Assembly: GCA_016704435.1 (NCBI GenBank)
Contig: JADJAB010000004.1
Span: 293,439 to 357,438, forward strand
Direction of reading: 5' to 3'
DNA from: Rhodobacter sp.
GTDB lineage: Bacteria; Pseudomonadota; Alphaproteobacteria; Rhodobacterales; Rhodobacteraceae
Length of the DNA stretch: 64,000 nucleotides
The notes under the pieces were generated by a model. That model worked only from the letters and a program-made list of their open reading frames with translations, made no database searches and was not told the DNA's origin. How positions within the stretch are numbered: position 1 is the stretch's first letter; each line of letters begins with the position of its first letter. Position numbers and translations under genes: made by a program. Below, piece after piece: positions 26,312-35,491 of this stretch.

Positions 26312-26779
26312 TCAGGAGCCGAAGATCGCCATTTCGGGCAGTTCCGTAAGCCCGATTCCCAGCGCCTGATAGGCCGACAGCGACATCAGCGCCGCGCCGG
26401 TGCCGGGCCGCAATTCCACCGCCAGCGACTGGCCGTTTGGCGCGACGATGCGGCCCTTGGTGACCGCTCCGACCAGCGAGGTCTGCACCCAGAGCCCCGG
26501 ATCGGCGGGCGACCCCAGCGCCACCACGGCGCGGCCCAGTTCGCCCCCGCCCGGCGCGGGAGCGGCAAGGGCTGCCTTCTTCTCGGCCTCGGACGTGGTG
26601 TCCAGCGCGGCGACTGACTGGCCCGCGCCCATCGTCTCCAGCGGCCGGGTCTCGACCGGCGGGGCGATCTCCGTCGCCATCCCCGGCTCTTCCGGCGGGG
26701 CGGCCGTCTTGCCGTTCGGCAAGGCGCATCCGGGCAGGGACAGGGCAAGGACGGCAACAAGGGCAACCGGTTTCATCAT
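26312..26779 (-). CDS. Lipoprotein, unknown function
   Basis: 155 residues, MMKPVALVAVLALSLPGCAL with lipobox LPGC. The middle is Pro/Ala/Glu-rich and low in complexity, while the C-terminal 80 residues are conserved in type: LGSPADPGLWVQTSLVGAVT, GRIVAPNGQSLAVELRPGTG and ALGIGLTELPEMAIFGS. From memory, Rhodobacterales relatives are often labelled D-galactarate dehydratase, which this sequence does not support. Either of two adjacent ATGs may be the start. Divergent from moaA (87 bases). Confidence 0.8.
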   Translation of the reverse strand: MMKPVALVAVLALSLPGCALPNGKTAAPPEEPGMATEIAPPVETRPLETMGAGQSVAALDTTSEAEKKAALAAPAPGGGELGRAVVALGSPADPGLWVQTSLVGAVTKGRIVAPNGQSLAVELRPGTGAALMSLSAYQALGIGLTELPEMAIFGS

Positions 26780-26866
26780 GCAAGCGACGATAGTCTGCCG
26801 CCTGCGCCCCTGCAACCGCCGCTTTTGCGCCTTGTGCGGAGCCTTGCCCGGGCTTACCTTTGCGAC

Positions 26867-27874
26867 ATGTCCAGCGCCCCGCTCATCGACCCCTTCGCCC
26901 GCGCCATTTCCTACCTGCGCGTCTCGGTCACCGACCGCTGCGATTTCCGCTGCACCTATTGCATGACGGAACACATGAGCTTTCTGCCCAAGGCAGAACT
27001 GTTGTCGCTGGAGGAACTCGACCGGCTCTGTTCCACCTTCGTGCGCATGGGCGTGGAGAAGCTGCGCATCACCGGCGGTGAGCCCCTGGTCCGCAAGGGT
27101 ATCCTGACTTTCTTCGAGGCGATGGCGCGGCACCTCGCCAGCGGCGCACTCAAGGAATTGACTCTGACCACCAACGGCAGCCAGCTCAGGCGCTTTGCCA
27201 AGCCGCTGGCCGATCTGGGTGTGCGGCGGATCAACGTCTCGCTCGACACGCTGGACCCGGCGAAATTCGCCCAGATCACCCGCTGGGGTCGTCTGCCGCA
27301 GGTGCTCGACGGCATTGCGGCGGCACGCGAGGCGGGGCTGCGGGTCAAGATCAACACCGTCGCGCTGAAAGGCTTCAACGAGGACGAGCTGTTTTCGCTG
27401 ATCGACTGGTGCGCCGCCGAGGATCACGACATGACCTTCATCGAGGTGATGCCGATGGGCGATCTGGGCGAGGAGGACCGGCTCGACCAGTACTGGCCGC
27501 TGCGCGACCTGCGCACCCGGCTGGCAGACCGCTTCACCCTGACCGAACTGGCCGAGCGCACCGGCGGCCCGGCGCGCTATGTGCGGCTGGAAGAGAGCGG
27601 GCAGAAGATCGGCTTCATCACCCCCCTGACGCATAATTTCTGCGAAAGCTGCAACCGGGTGCGGCTGACCTGCACGGGTGAGCTCTACATGTGCCTTGGC
27701 CAGGAAGACATGGCCGACCTGCGCGCGCCCCTTCGCTCCAGCCTCGACGATGCGGCCCTTGAGACCGCCATCCGTGCCGCCATTGCGCGCAAGCCCAAGG
27801 GCCACGATTTCGACTATTCGCGCCAGGGTGTGAAGGGCCAGATGACCCGCCACATGAGCCATACCGGCGGCTGA
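26867..27874 (+). CDS. moaA: GTP 3',8-cyclase (molybdenum cofactor synthesis)
   Basis: Radical SAM enzyme for the first step of molybdopterin synthesis. 335 residues from MSSAPLIDPFARAISYLRVS. N-terminal cluster CDFRCTYCMTEH (CX3CX2C), substrate-side cluster CESCNRVRLTCTGELYMCLG and the C-terminal double glycine SHTGG are all present. The chosen start matches the family; an earlier in-frame ATG adds 14 unlike residues. Relevant to this window because the Cox-type hydroxylase at 58498-62209 would need molybdopterin. Confidence 0.97.
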   Translation: MSSAPLIDPFARAISYLRVSVTDRCDFRCTYCMTEHMSFLPKAELLSLEELDRLCSTFVRMGVEKLRITGGEPLVRKGILTFFEAMARHLASGALKELTLTTNGSQLRRFAKPLADLGVRRINVSLDTLDPAKFAQITRWGRLPQVLDGIAAAREAGLRVKINTVALKGFNEDELFSLIDWCAAEDHDMTFIEVMPMGDLGEEDRLDQYWPLRDLRTRLADRFTLTELAERTGGPARYVRLEESGQKIGFITPLTHNFCESCNRVRLTCTGELYMCLGQEDMADLRAPLRSSLDDAALETAIRAAIARKPKGHDFDYSRQGVKGQMTRHMSHTGG

Positions 27875-27954
27875 CACAGACAATTCGGCCGCCCCATGGC
27901 GGAACGGGGTGGGCGGGTGGGCGTTCCGGCATGGGGCAGCCCCGGAACGGGGCT

Positions 27955-28125
27955 TCACTTGGTCACGATCAGCTTGCCGGAACGCGTGATGCGCAAGGTA
28001 TGGATCTGCCGGTCCAGCGCGATCCGCGCCAGAGACCCACCCTCGGTCAGCACCCGCGCCTCGTGCAGCGGCGTTGCATCGGTCGACAGCCAGGGCGCCA
28101 CGAAAGACCCGTTCAAGGCGTTCAT
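27955..28125 (-). CDS. hemP: HemP-type hemin uptake protein
   Basis: 56 residues from MNALNGSFVAPWLSTDATPL; the C-terminal half ALDRQIHTLRITRSGKLIVT matches the HemP signature (YRLRLTRxxKLILTK). Such small proteins lie in heme/iron uptake regions. The start overlaps the stop of the mini-ORF before it (ATGA). No TonB receptor or heme ABC genes adjoin it here, so it stands alone. Its regulation (Irr, RirA or Fur type) cannot be read with confidence. Confidence 0.8.
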   Translation of the reverse strand: MNALNGSFVAPWLSTDATPLHEARVLTEGGSLARIALDRQIHTLRITRSGKLIVTK

Positions 28126-28253
28126 GGCCACCCTTCCGGCCGCTCCACCCGGTCCGGCAGTGCCTCCAGACGGGTCTGCGAAAACAGAGCCGAGGTGGTA
28201 CGGGCGATGCGGTCGGCCCTGAGCGGCGGTACGAATGGCGTCGCGGGCTGCAT
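28122..28253 (-). CDS. 43-residue ORF coupled to hemP
   Basis: MQPATPFVPPLRADRIARTT through RLEALPDRVERPEGWP, ending in an ATGA overlap with hemP. Its ATG overlaps the stop of an 8-codon ORF (TGATG). No signal or membrane segment; Arg-rich and soluble in appearance. It could be a real small protein or just a translated leader. Not recognised. Confidence 0.4.
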   Translation of the reverse strand: MQPATPFVPPLRADRIARTTSALFSQTRLEALPDRVERPEGWP

Positions 28254-28279
28254 CACGAACTGAAGCCTTGCGCGACCAT
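28253..28279 (-). CDS. 8-codon leader ORF before the hemP set
   Basis: MVAQGFSS, preceded by AAGGGAG at good spacing (7 bases), the only good ribosome site in front of hemP. Its stop overlaps the next ATG (TGATG). It looks like a leader that loads ribosomes for re-initiation into the two following ORFs. Confidence 0.35.
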   Translation of the reverse strand: MVAQGFSS

Positions 28280-28397
28280 GGTGGTCTCCCTTGAATTGAA
28301 GCACACCGGTCTGGCCAAGGCATGAAGGCCTGACGCTGGCTGGGTTTGGAAAATCCCTGCTTGATCCGTCGCCTTTGTCAAGCACCTCGAACGCGTC

Positions 28398-29454
28398 CTA
28401 TGCCCCCCAGGTCCTCTCCAGCACCCGCAGCCAGTTCTCCACCGCCAGCTTCTCCACCAGCGCGGCATCATATCCATGCGCCCGGCAGGCCTCGATCAAC
28501 CGCGGCAGGCCCGCCACATCGCCGATCCCCTCCGGCATCGTCGCCCCGTCGAAATCCGAGCCGAAGCCGACGTGATCCTCGCCCAGTCGCCCGATCAGGT
28601 GGTCGAGATGCCGCATCATCGGCTCCCAGCCCATTTCGGCGCTTTCGCGGCCATCGGGCCGCAGGAAGCAGGTGGCGAAGTTCAGCCCCACCATGCCGCC
28701 GGTCTCGGCTATCGCATCCAGTTGCCAATCCGTCAGGTTCCGGGTCGAGGCGCAGACCGCATGCGCATTGGAATGCGTCGCCACCAGCGGCGCGTCCGAC
28801 AGCCGCATCACATCGCGAAACCCCGAGGCATTCAAATGGCTCAGATCAACAACGACCCGCAAGGCATTGCATTCCCTGACCAAGGCCTCTCCTTCCGGGG
28901 TCAACCCCGGCCCGGTGTCCGGATCTCCGGGAAAGCGGAACGGCACGCCATGGCCAAAGATCGTCGGGCGGCGTCCACACCGGCCCCAGCGACCGCAGCC
29001 CGGCGGCGTGAAACAGATGCAGCGCGTCCAGGTCGGGGCCGATCGCCTCGGCGCCCTCCATGTGCAGGACGCCTGCCACCGCCCTCGCGGCCACGGCGGC
29101 ACGAATCTCGCCCACCGACCCGCAGGCCCGGAAACCGCCGCCGCTTGCCCGCGCCATCCAGTGAAACAACCCTGCCTGCGCCATCGCCGCGGGCATCGCC
29201 GCCGTGTCGCCGATCAGATCGGGCAGCGCCAGATCATAGGGCGGATCGTTCATCGCACTCAGATAGTCGAACCCCGGTTCCGACGGAGACGGCACGTAGA
29301 TCGCAAACAACCCGCCCGCAAAACCGCCGGCCCGCATCCGCGGCAGGTCGAGATGGCCTTTCCCTTCGCCGGTCAGGAAGATCTCGTCGCGCCGCTCGGA
29401 CGCCTGATACAGCCGCAACAACAGATCGTTGTGGCCGTCAAAAACCAGCTGCAT
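28398..29454 (-). CDS. Membrane dipeptidase (M19, renal dipeptidase family), one frameshift
   Basis: Zinc peptidase cleaving dipeptides, including D-residues. About 352 residues. The metal-binding DGHNDLLLRLYQ begins the protein; HMEGAEAIGPDLDALHLFH, VVVDLSHLNASGFRDVM, PLVATHSNAHAVCASTRNLT and GFGSDFDGATMPEGIGDV carry the other metal and substrate residues. Frame change near 28976: one base fewer joins LGPVW to RPTIFGHGVPFRFPGD. Length modulo three fits one insertion. Ends LRVLERTWGA. It stands alone on the minus strand. Confidence 0.9.
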
Positions 29455-29582
29455 GGGCAGACCCCTTCCTGATGTCGCCCCATCTCACAGTGCACGGGCC
29501 GAAATGGCAAGCCCCGCTTCCCCGGCGCGCCGGGGTGGGTGGGTGGGCGGCGTGCCGGGGAAGCAAGCCGCGCCAGCGGCTT

Positions 29583-30269
29583 TCATACGCCGGGCCAAAC
29601 GCCGATCACCGGCTCATGCAAATACCACAGCGCTGCCCATGTCAGCGCCCAGATCGCCAGCCGCATCAGCGACGGCCCGGCCGCAGGCCGCCACCGCCCC
29701 GCAACCAGCGCCCGAAACGGCACCAGATCCGTCCGCGCCGTCATCCGGGCCCAGGTTTCAGCGCCCATGACGCGCCGCCGCCGCCGCTCCACGATCCCCA
29801 TGCCGAGCAGCGAAAATACCAGCATCGGCGCAAACAACAGCACATGCGCCAGATCGCCGTTCGGCAGCAGATGCACTCCCGCCCATAGCGCCAGCGCCCA
29901 CAACAGCGGCTGCCGCGTCACGCCGGCGATGCCGGGGCGGTCGGGATCGAACCCCGCCGCCCGGCCCTCGAAGGCAAAGGGATTGGGCGCGCCCACACCG
30001 AACACCGCCAGCGCACCCGCCACCGGCATCACGATGTTCACCGCCCAGCGATGCCAGCCTTGCTGGTCCCACAGGGGCACGAAGGGCGCCCGCCCCGCCG
30101 CCAGGATCAGCCACCACAACAGCCCCAGCGACAGCACCGAGAACACCGCCGTATAGCCCCACCGCCCCAGCCTCGACTCAAGCCAGCCCTTCACACCCAG
30201 CATCGCCGGCAAGCGATGCGAGATCAGGAAAAGCCCCATCGCTGCGGCGAATTCGATCCATCCGATCAT
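29583..30269 (-). CDS. NnrU family membrane protein
   Basis: 228 residues from MIGWIEFAAAMGLFLISHRL; six or so membrane helices. HRLPAMLGVKGWLESRLGRW and the FDPDRPGIAGVTRQPLLWAL segment are typical of NnrU, a protein linked with nitrite/nitric oxide reductase loci in Rhodobacterales. No nir or nor genes are visible here, so its role in denitrification cannot be claimed. An upstream in-frame start (7 residues longer) is possible. It lies 47 bases downstream of the oxidoreductase gene on the same strand. Confidence 0.85.
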   Translation of the reverse strand: MIGWIEFAAAMGLFLISHRLPAMLGVKGWLESRLGRWGYTAVFSVLSLGLLWWLILAAGRAPFVPLWDQQGWHRWAVNIVMPVAGALAVFGVGAPNPFAFEGRAAGFDPDRPGIAGVTRQPLLWALALWAGVHLLPNGDLAHVLLFAPMLVFSLLGMGIVERRRRRVMGAETWARMTARTDLVPFRALVAGRWRPAAGPSLMRLAIWALTWAALWYLHEPVIGVWPGV

Positions 30270-30316
30270 GCTTTTTCCCCTGCTTATCAAGCCACTCTGG
30301 CTCGATCAGCGGTGTT

Positions 30317-31236
30317 TCAGAAATGGAAGGCCGCCACAACCTTTCGCCGGCCCAGCGTCATCGCATCGGCGACATGCACCATCGGCGACAGGTCCACCTC
30401 GGACCGCCCCGCCGCCACCAGCCCCGCCATCGCGGCATAAAGCGCGGGATATTCGCCCATGATGTCGGCCGCTCCGGCCACCGGCAGGCCATCCACCTCC
30501 AGCACATTGCCGCCCATCCGCAACGCCATCCGCGCCCCATCGGCGGTATCGACGACGATATCCCAGACCTGCGGCCCCACCTGCCGCCAGTCGAACCCCG
30601 CGGAAACCCCGCCCGAGAACTGCAACTCCGCCGCGATCGGTGTCTGGCGGTTGGCCGGCACCTCCAGCACCGCCGACTGCAGATGCACGGGAGCCGGCAG
30701 GATCTCGGTCAGGATCGACAGCGCGTTGATGCCGGGGTCGAACACCCCATCCCGCCCGGTTCGAACACCCAGTCCTGCCCCGGATGCCAGCGCCGCACAT
30801 CCTCGCGCCAGTCGATCCGCGCGCCCGTGACCACGCGCCCGGCCAGCCAGGCCTTCGCCGCCGCCACCCCACGCGCCATCCGGCTGTGCCAGGTCGCGTA
30901 AAGCGTCAGCCCGCGCAGTGCCGCCAGCGCCTGCAGTGCCTGCACCTCGGCCAGGGTCGCCCCCGGCGGCTTTTCAAGCATCACATGCCGCCCCGCCCGC
31001 AGTGCCGCCTCTGCCGCCGCGAAGCGGGGCACCGGCGGCAGGCAAAGCGACACCACCTCTACCTCCGGATGCGCTGCGAACATCGTATCCAGTGAGGTAA
31101 AGGCGGGCACCCCGCCGACCGTCCCCGACCGGCTGACGGTTGCCGCAAGATGAAGACACGAACTTGAAGACAGCGCCGGAACATGCTGATCCAGAGCGAT
31201 TTTCCCGATCCCTACCAAAGCAACGGCACGACGCAT
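30317..31236 (-). CDS. Gfo/Idh/MocA-type sugar dehydrogenase (galactose/arabinose 1-dehydrogenase-like), one frameshift
   Basis: NAD(P)-dependent oxidoreductase of about 307 residues. The Rossmann start VALVGIGKIALDQHVPAL, the EKPPGATLAEVQALQAL motif and WHSRMARGVAAAKAWLAGR are clear. The frame breaks near 30755, where one more G would join EPGGMG to VFDPGINALSILTEILPAP; the span length fits one deletion. The start overlaps the stop of the IlvD/Edd-type dehydratase (TGATG). Together they fit oxidation of D-galactose or L-arabinose to a lactone/acid and then dehydration (DeLey-Doudoroff-like or non-phosphorylating arabinose route). Substrate inferred. Confidence 0.83.
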
Positions 31237-32978
31237 CAATGGCTTTCCCGCGCCACCGCATTGCCCCGGCAGCCGACAAGGAAATCCATGTCGGCGGCCT
31301 TGTCGGCGCCCTCCACATGGTCGTGATAAAGCTTGGCATAACCCGAGGCCGGGGGCGCCACGCCAGGCGTCCATGCCGCCAGCCGCGCCTGCAGCTCGGC
31401 ATCCGGAATATCCAGATGCAACCGCCGCCCGGCCACATCCAGCTCGATCAAATCGCCGGTCCGCACCACCGCCAACGGCCCGCCCCGCGCCGCTTCGGGC
31501 GAGGTGTGCAGCACCACCGTGCCATAGGCCGTGCCCGACATCCGCGCATCCGAAATGCGGACCATATCGGTGATTCCCTTGCGCAGCACCTTGGGCGGCA
31601 GGCCCATGTTGCCCACCTCGGCCATGCCCGGATAGCCGCGCGGGCCGCAATTCTTCAGCACCATCACGCAGGTCTCGTCGATCTCCAGCGCCTCATCCTC
31701 GATCCGCGCCTTGTAGTCGTCGATATCCTCGAAAACCACCGCCCGGCCCCGGTGTTGCATCAGATGCGCCGACGCGGCCGAGGGCTTCAACACCGCCCCA
31801 TCCGGCGCCAGATTGCCCCGCAAGACCACGATGCCGCCCGACTGCGTCAGCGCCTCATCGGCGGGCAGGATCACGTCCTCATTGTGGTTCTGGACCTCGC
31901 GAACCTCCTCCCAGATCGGCCCGCCCGATACTGTCAGCGCGCCTTTGTGCAAAAGCCCCGCCTCGCCCAGCCGCTTCAACACCACCGGCAGGCCGCCGGC
32001 ATAGAAGAACTCTTCCATCAGATACTTGCCCGAGGGCATCAGGTTCACGATCGTTGGCACATCACGGCCCCAGGCGTCCCAATCGTCCAGGCTGAGGTCA
32101 ATCCCCACCCGCCCCGCAATCGCCAGCAGGTGGATCACCGCATTGGTGCTGCCTCCGATGGCCGCATTGGTCCGCACCGCGTTGCGGAACGCCTCGCGCG
32201 TCAGGATGTCCGACGGTTTCAGGTCGTCCTTCACCATCTGCACGATCCGCCGCCCGGTCAGATGTGCCATCACCCGCCGCCGCGAATCCACCGCCGGAAT
32301 CGCCGCATTGCCCGACAGGGTCATCCCCAGCGCCTCGACCATGGAAGCCATCGTTGATGCCGTGCCCATGGTGTTGCACGCCCCCGCAGAGCGGGACATC
32401 GACGCCTCCGCCTCTACAAATTCCGCCGCCGTCATCTCGCCCGCTTTCACGGCCTCGGAGAACTTCCACAGATGGGTGCCCGAGCCCACCCTTTCGCCCT
32501 TGAAATAGCCGTTCAACATCGGCCCGCCCGAGACCATGATGGTCGGCAGATCACAGGACGCCGCCCCCATCAGCAAGGACGGCGTGGTCTTGTCGCAGCC
32601 GACCAGGCAGACGACTCCATCCATCTGCTGGCCACGGATGGTTTCTTCAACCGCCATTGCCGCCAGATTGCGAAACATCATCGCGGTGGGCCGGAACCCC
32701 GACTCGCTGACCGAAAACACCGGCACGATCACTGGCAGACCACCGGCCTCGTAGACACCATGCTTCACCCGCTCGGCCAGATCGTTCAGATGCGCATTGC
32801 ACGGGTTCAACTCGCTGAAGGTGTTCAGAATTCCGATCACCGGGCGACCGTCGAACAGATCGGCCGGCAGGCCCTGGTTCTTCATCCAGGAGCGGTGATA
32901 GATCGCGTCTTTCGAGGTGCCCGCAAACCATTCCTGGCTGCGCAGTTTCCGGGGCCATCTGGCGGGCTTGAAGGTCAT
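31236..32978 (-). CDS. Sugar-acid dehydratase of the IlvD/Edd family (L-arabonate/D-galactonate type)
   Basis: 580 residues, intact. Fe-S dehydratase that turns a sugar acid into its 2-keto-3-deoxy form. Cys ligands lie in FSELNPCNAHL, VGCDKTTPSLLMGAAS and SRSAGACNTMGTASTMASM. Length near 580 and the N-terminus RKLRSQEWFAGTSKDAIYHR match the L-arabonate/D-xylonate dehydratases more closely than IlvD proper. It is translationally coupled to the sugar dehydrogenase downstream. The exact sugar acid is not determined. Confidence 0.88.
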   Translation of the reverse strand: MTFKPARWPRKLRSQEWFAGTSKDAIYHRSWMKNQGLPADLFDGRPVIGILNTFSELNPCNAHLNDLAERVKHGVYEAGGLPVIVPVFSVSESGFRPTAMMFRNLAAMAVEETIRGQQMDGVVCLVGCDKTTPSLLMGAASCDLPTIMVSGGPMLNGYFKGERVGSGTHLWKFSEAVKAGEMTAAEFVEAEASMSRSAGACNTMGTASTMASMVEALGMTLSGNAAIPAVDSRRRVMAHLTGRRIVQMVKDDLKPSDILTREAFRNAVRTNAAIGGSTNAVIHLLAIAGRVGIDLSLDDWDAWGRDVPTIVNLMPSGKYLMEEFFYAGGLPVVLKRLGEAGLLHKGALTVSGGPIWEEVREVQNHNEDVILPADEALTQSGGIVVLRGNLAPDGAVLKPSAASAHLMQHRGRAVVFEDIDDYKARIEDEALEIDETCVMVLKNCGPRGYPGMAEVGNMGLPPKVLRKGITDMVRISDARMSGTAYGTVVLHTSPEAARGGPLAVVRTGDLIELDVAGRRLHLDIPDAELQARLAAWTPGVAPPASGYAKLYHDHVEGADKAADMDFLVGCRGNAVARESH

Positions 32979-33140
32979 CTCATCCTCATGCGTCAGCGGC
33001 CCGCGACCGGGCCGTTAGCGCCGAAACTACCCACTTTCGCCGCGAATTCCAGCCGCCTCGTGCACGGCCCCGGCTGCCATCGCCTCTGGCAAGCCGCCGC
33101 GTCCTGTGCTCATCTGCCGGCAACCCCGTTTGAGGCCGAA

Positions 33141-34160
33141 TTGCAAGACACCGCCCTCCTGACCCAGGCCCCGCCCGCGCTGCCCGCCTCCGGGCTGGCC
33201 GCGCATCTGCTGCGGCACTGGGGCCTGTCGGGCCGCCTTTCCAGCCTGACGTCGGAGCGCGACCTGAACCATCGGCTCGACAGCCGCGAGGGGCGCTTCG
33301 TCCTGCGCCTGTCCAACCCGGCCGAGCCCGAGGCGATGACAGATTTCCAGACCCGCGCCCATCTGCACGTCGCGAGGGCTGCCCCCGCCCTGCCGGTACA
33401 GCGCATCCGGCCGCTGCGAGACGGCAGCCATATCCTTGCGCTGCCCGAAGGCCGGTTGCGGGTGCTGGGCTGGCTGCCCGGCACGACGCTTGCCGAAGCC
33501 CCGCGCAGCCCGACCCAGACCCGCGCCATCGGCGCCGCGCTGGCCGCACTGACTGCCGCGCTGGAAAGCTTCAGCCACCCCGCCGCCAACCACGCGCTGT
33601 TATGGGACATCCGCCAGCTGCCCGCACTGGCCGGAAAGCTGCCCGCCATCCCCGACCCGGACCTGCGGTCACAGGCAGAAAGCGTTGTCACCGATTTCGG
33701 CGCCCGCATCTCGCCGGTGCTGGACCGGATGCCGCGCCAGGTGGTGCATGCCGATTTCAACCCGCACAACCTGCTGGTTTCCCCCCACGCCCCCGAAACA
33801 CTGACCGGAATCCTCGACTTCGGCGACATGGTCCGCACCCCGCGGATCTGCGACCTTGCCGTCGCCGCCTCCTACCATGCAGGCCAACCCGACGCGCTGG
33901 CCCATCTTTCGGCGCTGGTCTCGGCCTATGACGACCGCCTGCCGCTGACGCGCGATGAAATCGTGCTTCTGCCCGATCTCATCACCGCCCGCTTGATCGC
34001 CACGCTGACGATTTCCGCCTGGCGCGCAGCACTTTACCCCGGCAATGCCGCCTATATCCTGCGCAATGCCGCCTCGGCCCGCGCCGGCCTTGCGGTTTTT
34101 CAGGCGCTGGGCCGCGCCGCCGTCACCGCCTGCATCAACAAAGCCACCGGGCAGGAGTAA
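33141..34160 (+). CDS. Aminoglycoside phosphotransferase-fold small-molecule kinase
   Basis: 339 residues from a TTG preceded by TGAGG at 5 bases; no suitable ATG exists, so the start is tentative. It has the APH/choline kinase fold: LTSERDLNHRLDSREGRFVL (nucleotide loop), VHADFNPHNLLV (catalytic HxDxxxxN) and GILDFGDMVRTPRICDLAV (metal motif). The next gene, five bases on, is a class III aminotransferase-like enzyme. This pairing is typical of hydroxylysine kinase with phospholyase, or ethanolamine-phosphate-type pathways. A role as antibiotic resistance gene is unlikely. Confidence 0.8.
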   Translation: MQDTALLTQAPPALPASGLAAHLLRHWGLSGRLSSLTSERDLNHRLDSREGRFVLRLSNPAEPEAMTDFQTRAHLHVARAAPALPVQRIRPLRDGSHILALPEGRLRVLGWLPGTTLAEAPRSPTQTRAIGAALAALTAALESFSHPAANHALLWDIRQLPALAGKLPAIPDPDLRSQAESVVTDFGARISPVLDRMPRQVVHADFNPHNLLVSPHAPETLTGILDFGDMVRTPRICDLAVAASYHAGQPDALAHLSALVSAYDDRLPLTRDEIVLLPDLITARLIATLTISAWRAALYPGNAAYILRNAASARAGLAVFQALGRAAVTACINKATGQE

Positions 34161-34165
34161 CCCGC

Positions 34166-35476
34166 ATGCAATCCGCCACCGGAAAGATGATCAACGCCTA
34201 TGTCCCCGGCCGGGGCAACCTGCCGGCCGACCAGGCCGCCATGGCCGAGCGCCGCGCCCGGCTTCTCGGCCCCGCCTACCGGCTGTTCTACGAGACCCCG
34301 GTGCATCTGATCCGCGGGCAGGGCGTTCATCTTTATGACGCCGACGGTCAGGCCTATCTCGATTGCTACAACAACGTGGCCTCCGTCGGCCATTGCCACC
34401 CCCGCGTGATCGAGGCGATGTCCACTCAGGCCGCCACCCTGGCCACCCATACCCGCTATCTGCATGACGGCGTCCTGACCCTGGCCGAGCGCCTGCTGGC
34501 GCTGTTCCCGCCCGAGCTGTCGCACGCGATGTTCACCTGCACCGGGTCCGAGGCCAATGATCTTGCCTACCGCATCGCCCGCGCCGCCACCGGCGGCAGC
34601 GGCGTGATCGTCACCGACAACGCCTATCACGGTGTTACCCTGGCCACGGCGGGCATGTCGATGTCGATCGGCCCTGCCGTCGCCCCCGGCCCCGGTGTCT
34701 TCGCCATCGCCGCGCCCACGCCCGCCAACTACCCCGAAGGCGTCGCCAGCGGCTTCGCCGCCGCCGTCACCGCCGCCTGCGGGCAGATGCGTGCGCAAGG
34801 CATCCGCCCGGCCATGCTGATCGTCGACACGGTGTTTTCCTCGGACGGAGTCTGGCCCGACCCGGCCGGCTTCCTGGCTGACGCCGCCGCCGCCATCCGC
34901 GCCGAGGGCGGGCTGTTCCTTGCCGACGAAGTGCAGCCCGGCTTTGGCCGCCTCGGCACCTCGATGTGGGGCTTTCAGCGCCATGGCGTGGTGCCCGACA
35001 TGGTGTCCCTGGGCAAGCCGATGGGCAATGGCTACCCCGTCGCAGGTCTGGTCATCCGTCCCGAGGTGATCGCCGCGTTCGGCGCGCAATCGCGCTATTT
35101 CAACACCTTCGGCGGCAACCCGGTTTCCGCTGCCGCCGCCCTTGCGGTGCTGGACGTGATCCGCGACGAAGGCCTGATGGAAAACGCCGCCCGCACCGGC
35201 GCGGTGTTCCGCGACAGCCTTGCCGGCCTCGCCTCCGACCGCTTCGGAGAGGTGCGCGGCGCCGGCCTCTTCATCGGCGTCGATATCGTGCAGGACGGCC
35301 AGCCGGCGCCCGACCGCGCCGTCCGGCTGGTCAACCTTCTGCGCGAGGAACGCATCCTGATCTCGGCCACCGGCGCGCAGGGCCACATCCTGAAGCTGCG
35401 CCCGCCGCTGCCGTTTTCCGAAGACAACGCTGCACAGGTGGTCGAGACCATCGCCCGCCTGCTGCCCCGACTCTAG
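34166..35476 (+). CDS. Class III aminotransferase-like PLP enzyme, AGXT2L/phospholyase type
   Basis: 436 residues, intact. PLP signature LIVDTVFSSDGVWPDPAGFL, LADEVQPGFGRLGTSMWGFQ and PLP lysine in VSLGKPMGNGYPVAGLVI. The segment YDADGQAYLDCYNNVASVGH and the cofactor loop CTGSEANDLAYRIARAATGG are characteristic of the AGXT2L1/2 branch, whose members are phosphoethanolamine or 5-phosphohydroxylysine phospholyases rather than transaminases. Together with the kinase before it, a phosphorylate-then-eliminate pathway is inferred. An ordinary omega-transaminase is the alternative. Confidence 0.85.
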   Translation: MQSATGKMINAYVPGRGNLPADQAAMAERRARLLGPAYRLFYETPVHLIRGQGVHLYDADGQAYLDCYNNVASVGHCHPRVIEAMSTQAATLATHTRYLHDGVLTLAERLLALFPPELSHAMFTCTGSEANDLAYRIARAATGGSGVIVTDNAYHGVTLATAGMSMSIGPAVAPGPGVFAIAAPTPANYPEGVASGFAAAVTAACGQMRAQGIRPAMLIVDTVFSSDGVWPDPAGFLADAAAAIRAEGGLFLADEVQPGFGRLGTSMWGFQRHGVVPDMVSLGKPMGNGYPVAGLVIRPEVIAAFGAQSRYFNTFGGNPVSAAAALAVLDVIRDEGLMENAARTGAVFRDSLAGLASDRFGEVRGAGLFIGVDIVQDGQPAPDRAVRLVNLLREERILISATGAQGHILKLRPPLPFSEDNAAQVVETIARLLPRL

Positions 35477-35491
35477 CCGGCGCTCCGTCGC

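Noticed and set aside
26312..26779. D-galactarate dehydratase label for the lipoprotein
   Set aside because: No dehydratase motif; only a lipobox and a short C-terminal domain are present.
33141..34160. Aminoglycoside resistance kinase
   Set aside because: Fold is shared by many metabolic kinases, and the partner AGXT2L-type gene points to amine metabolism.
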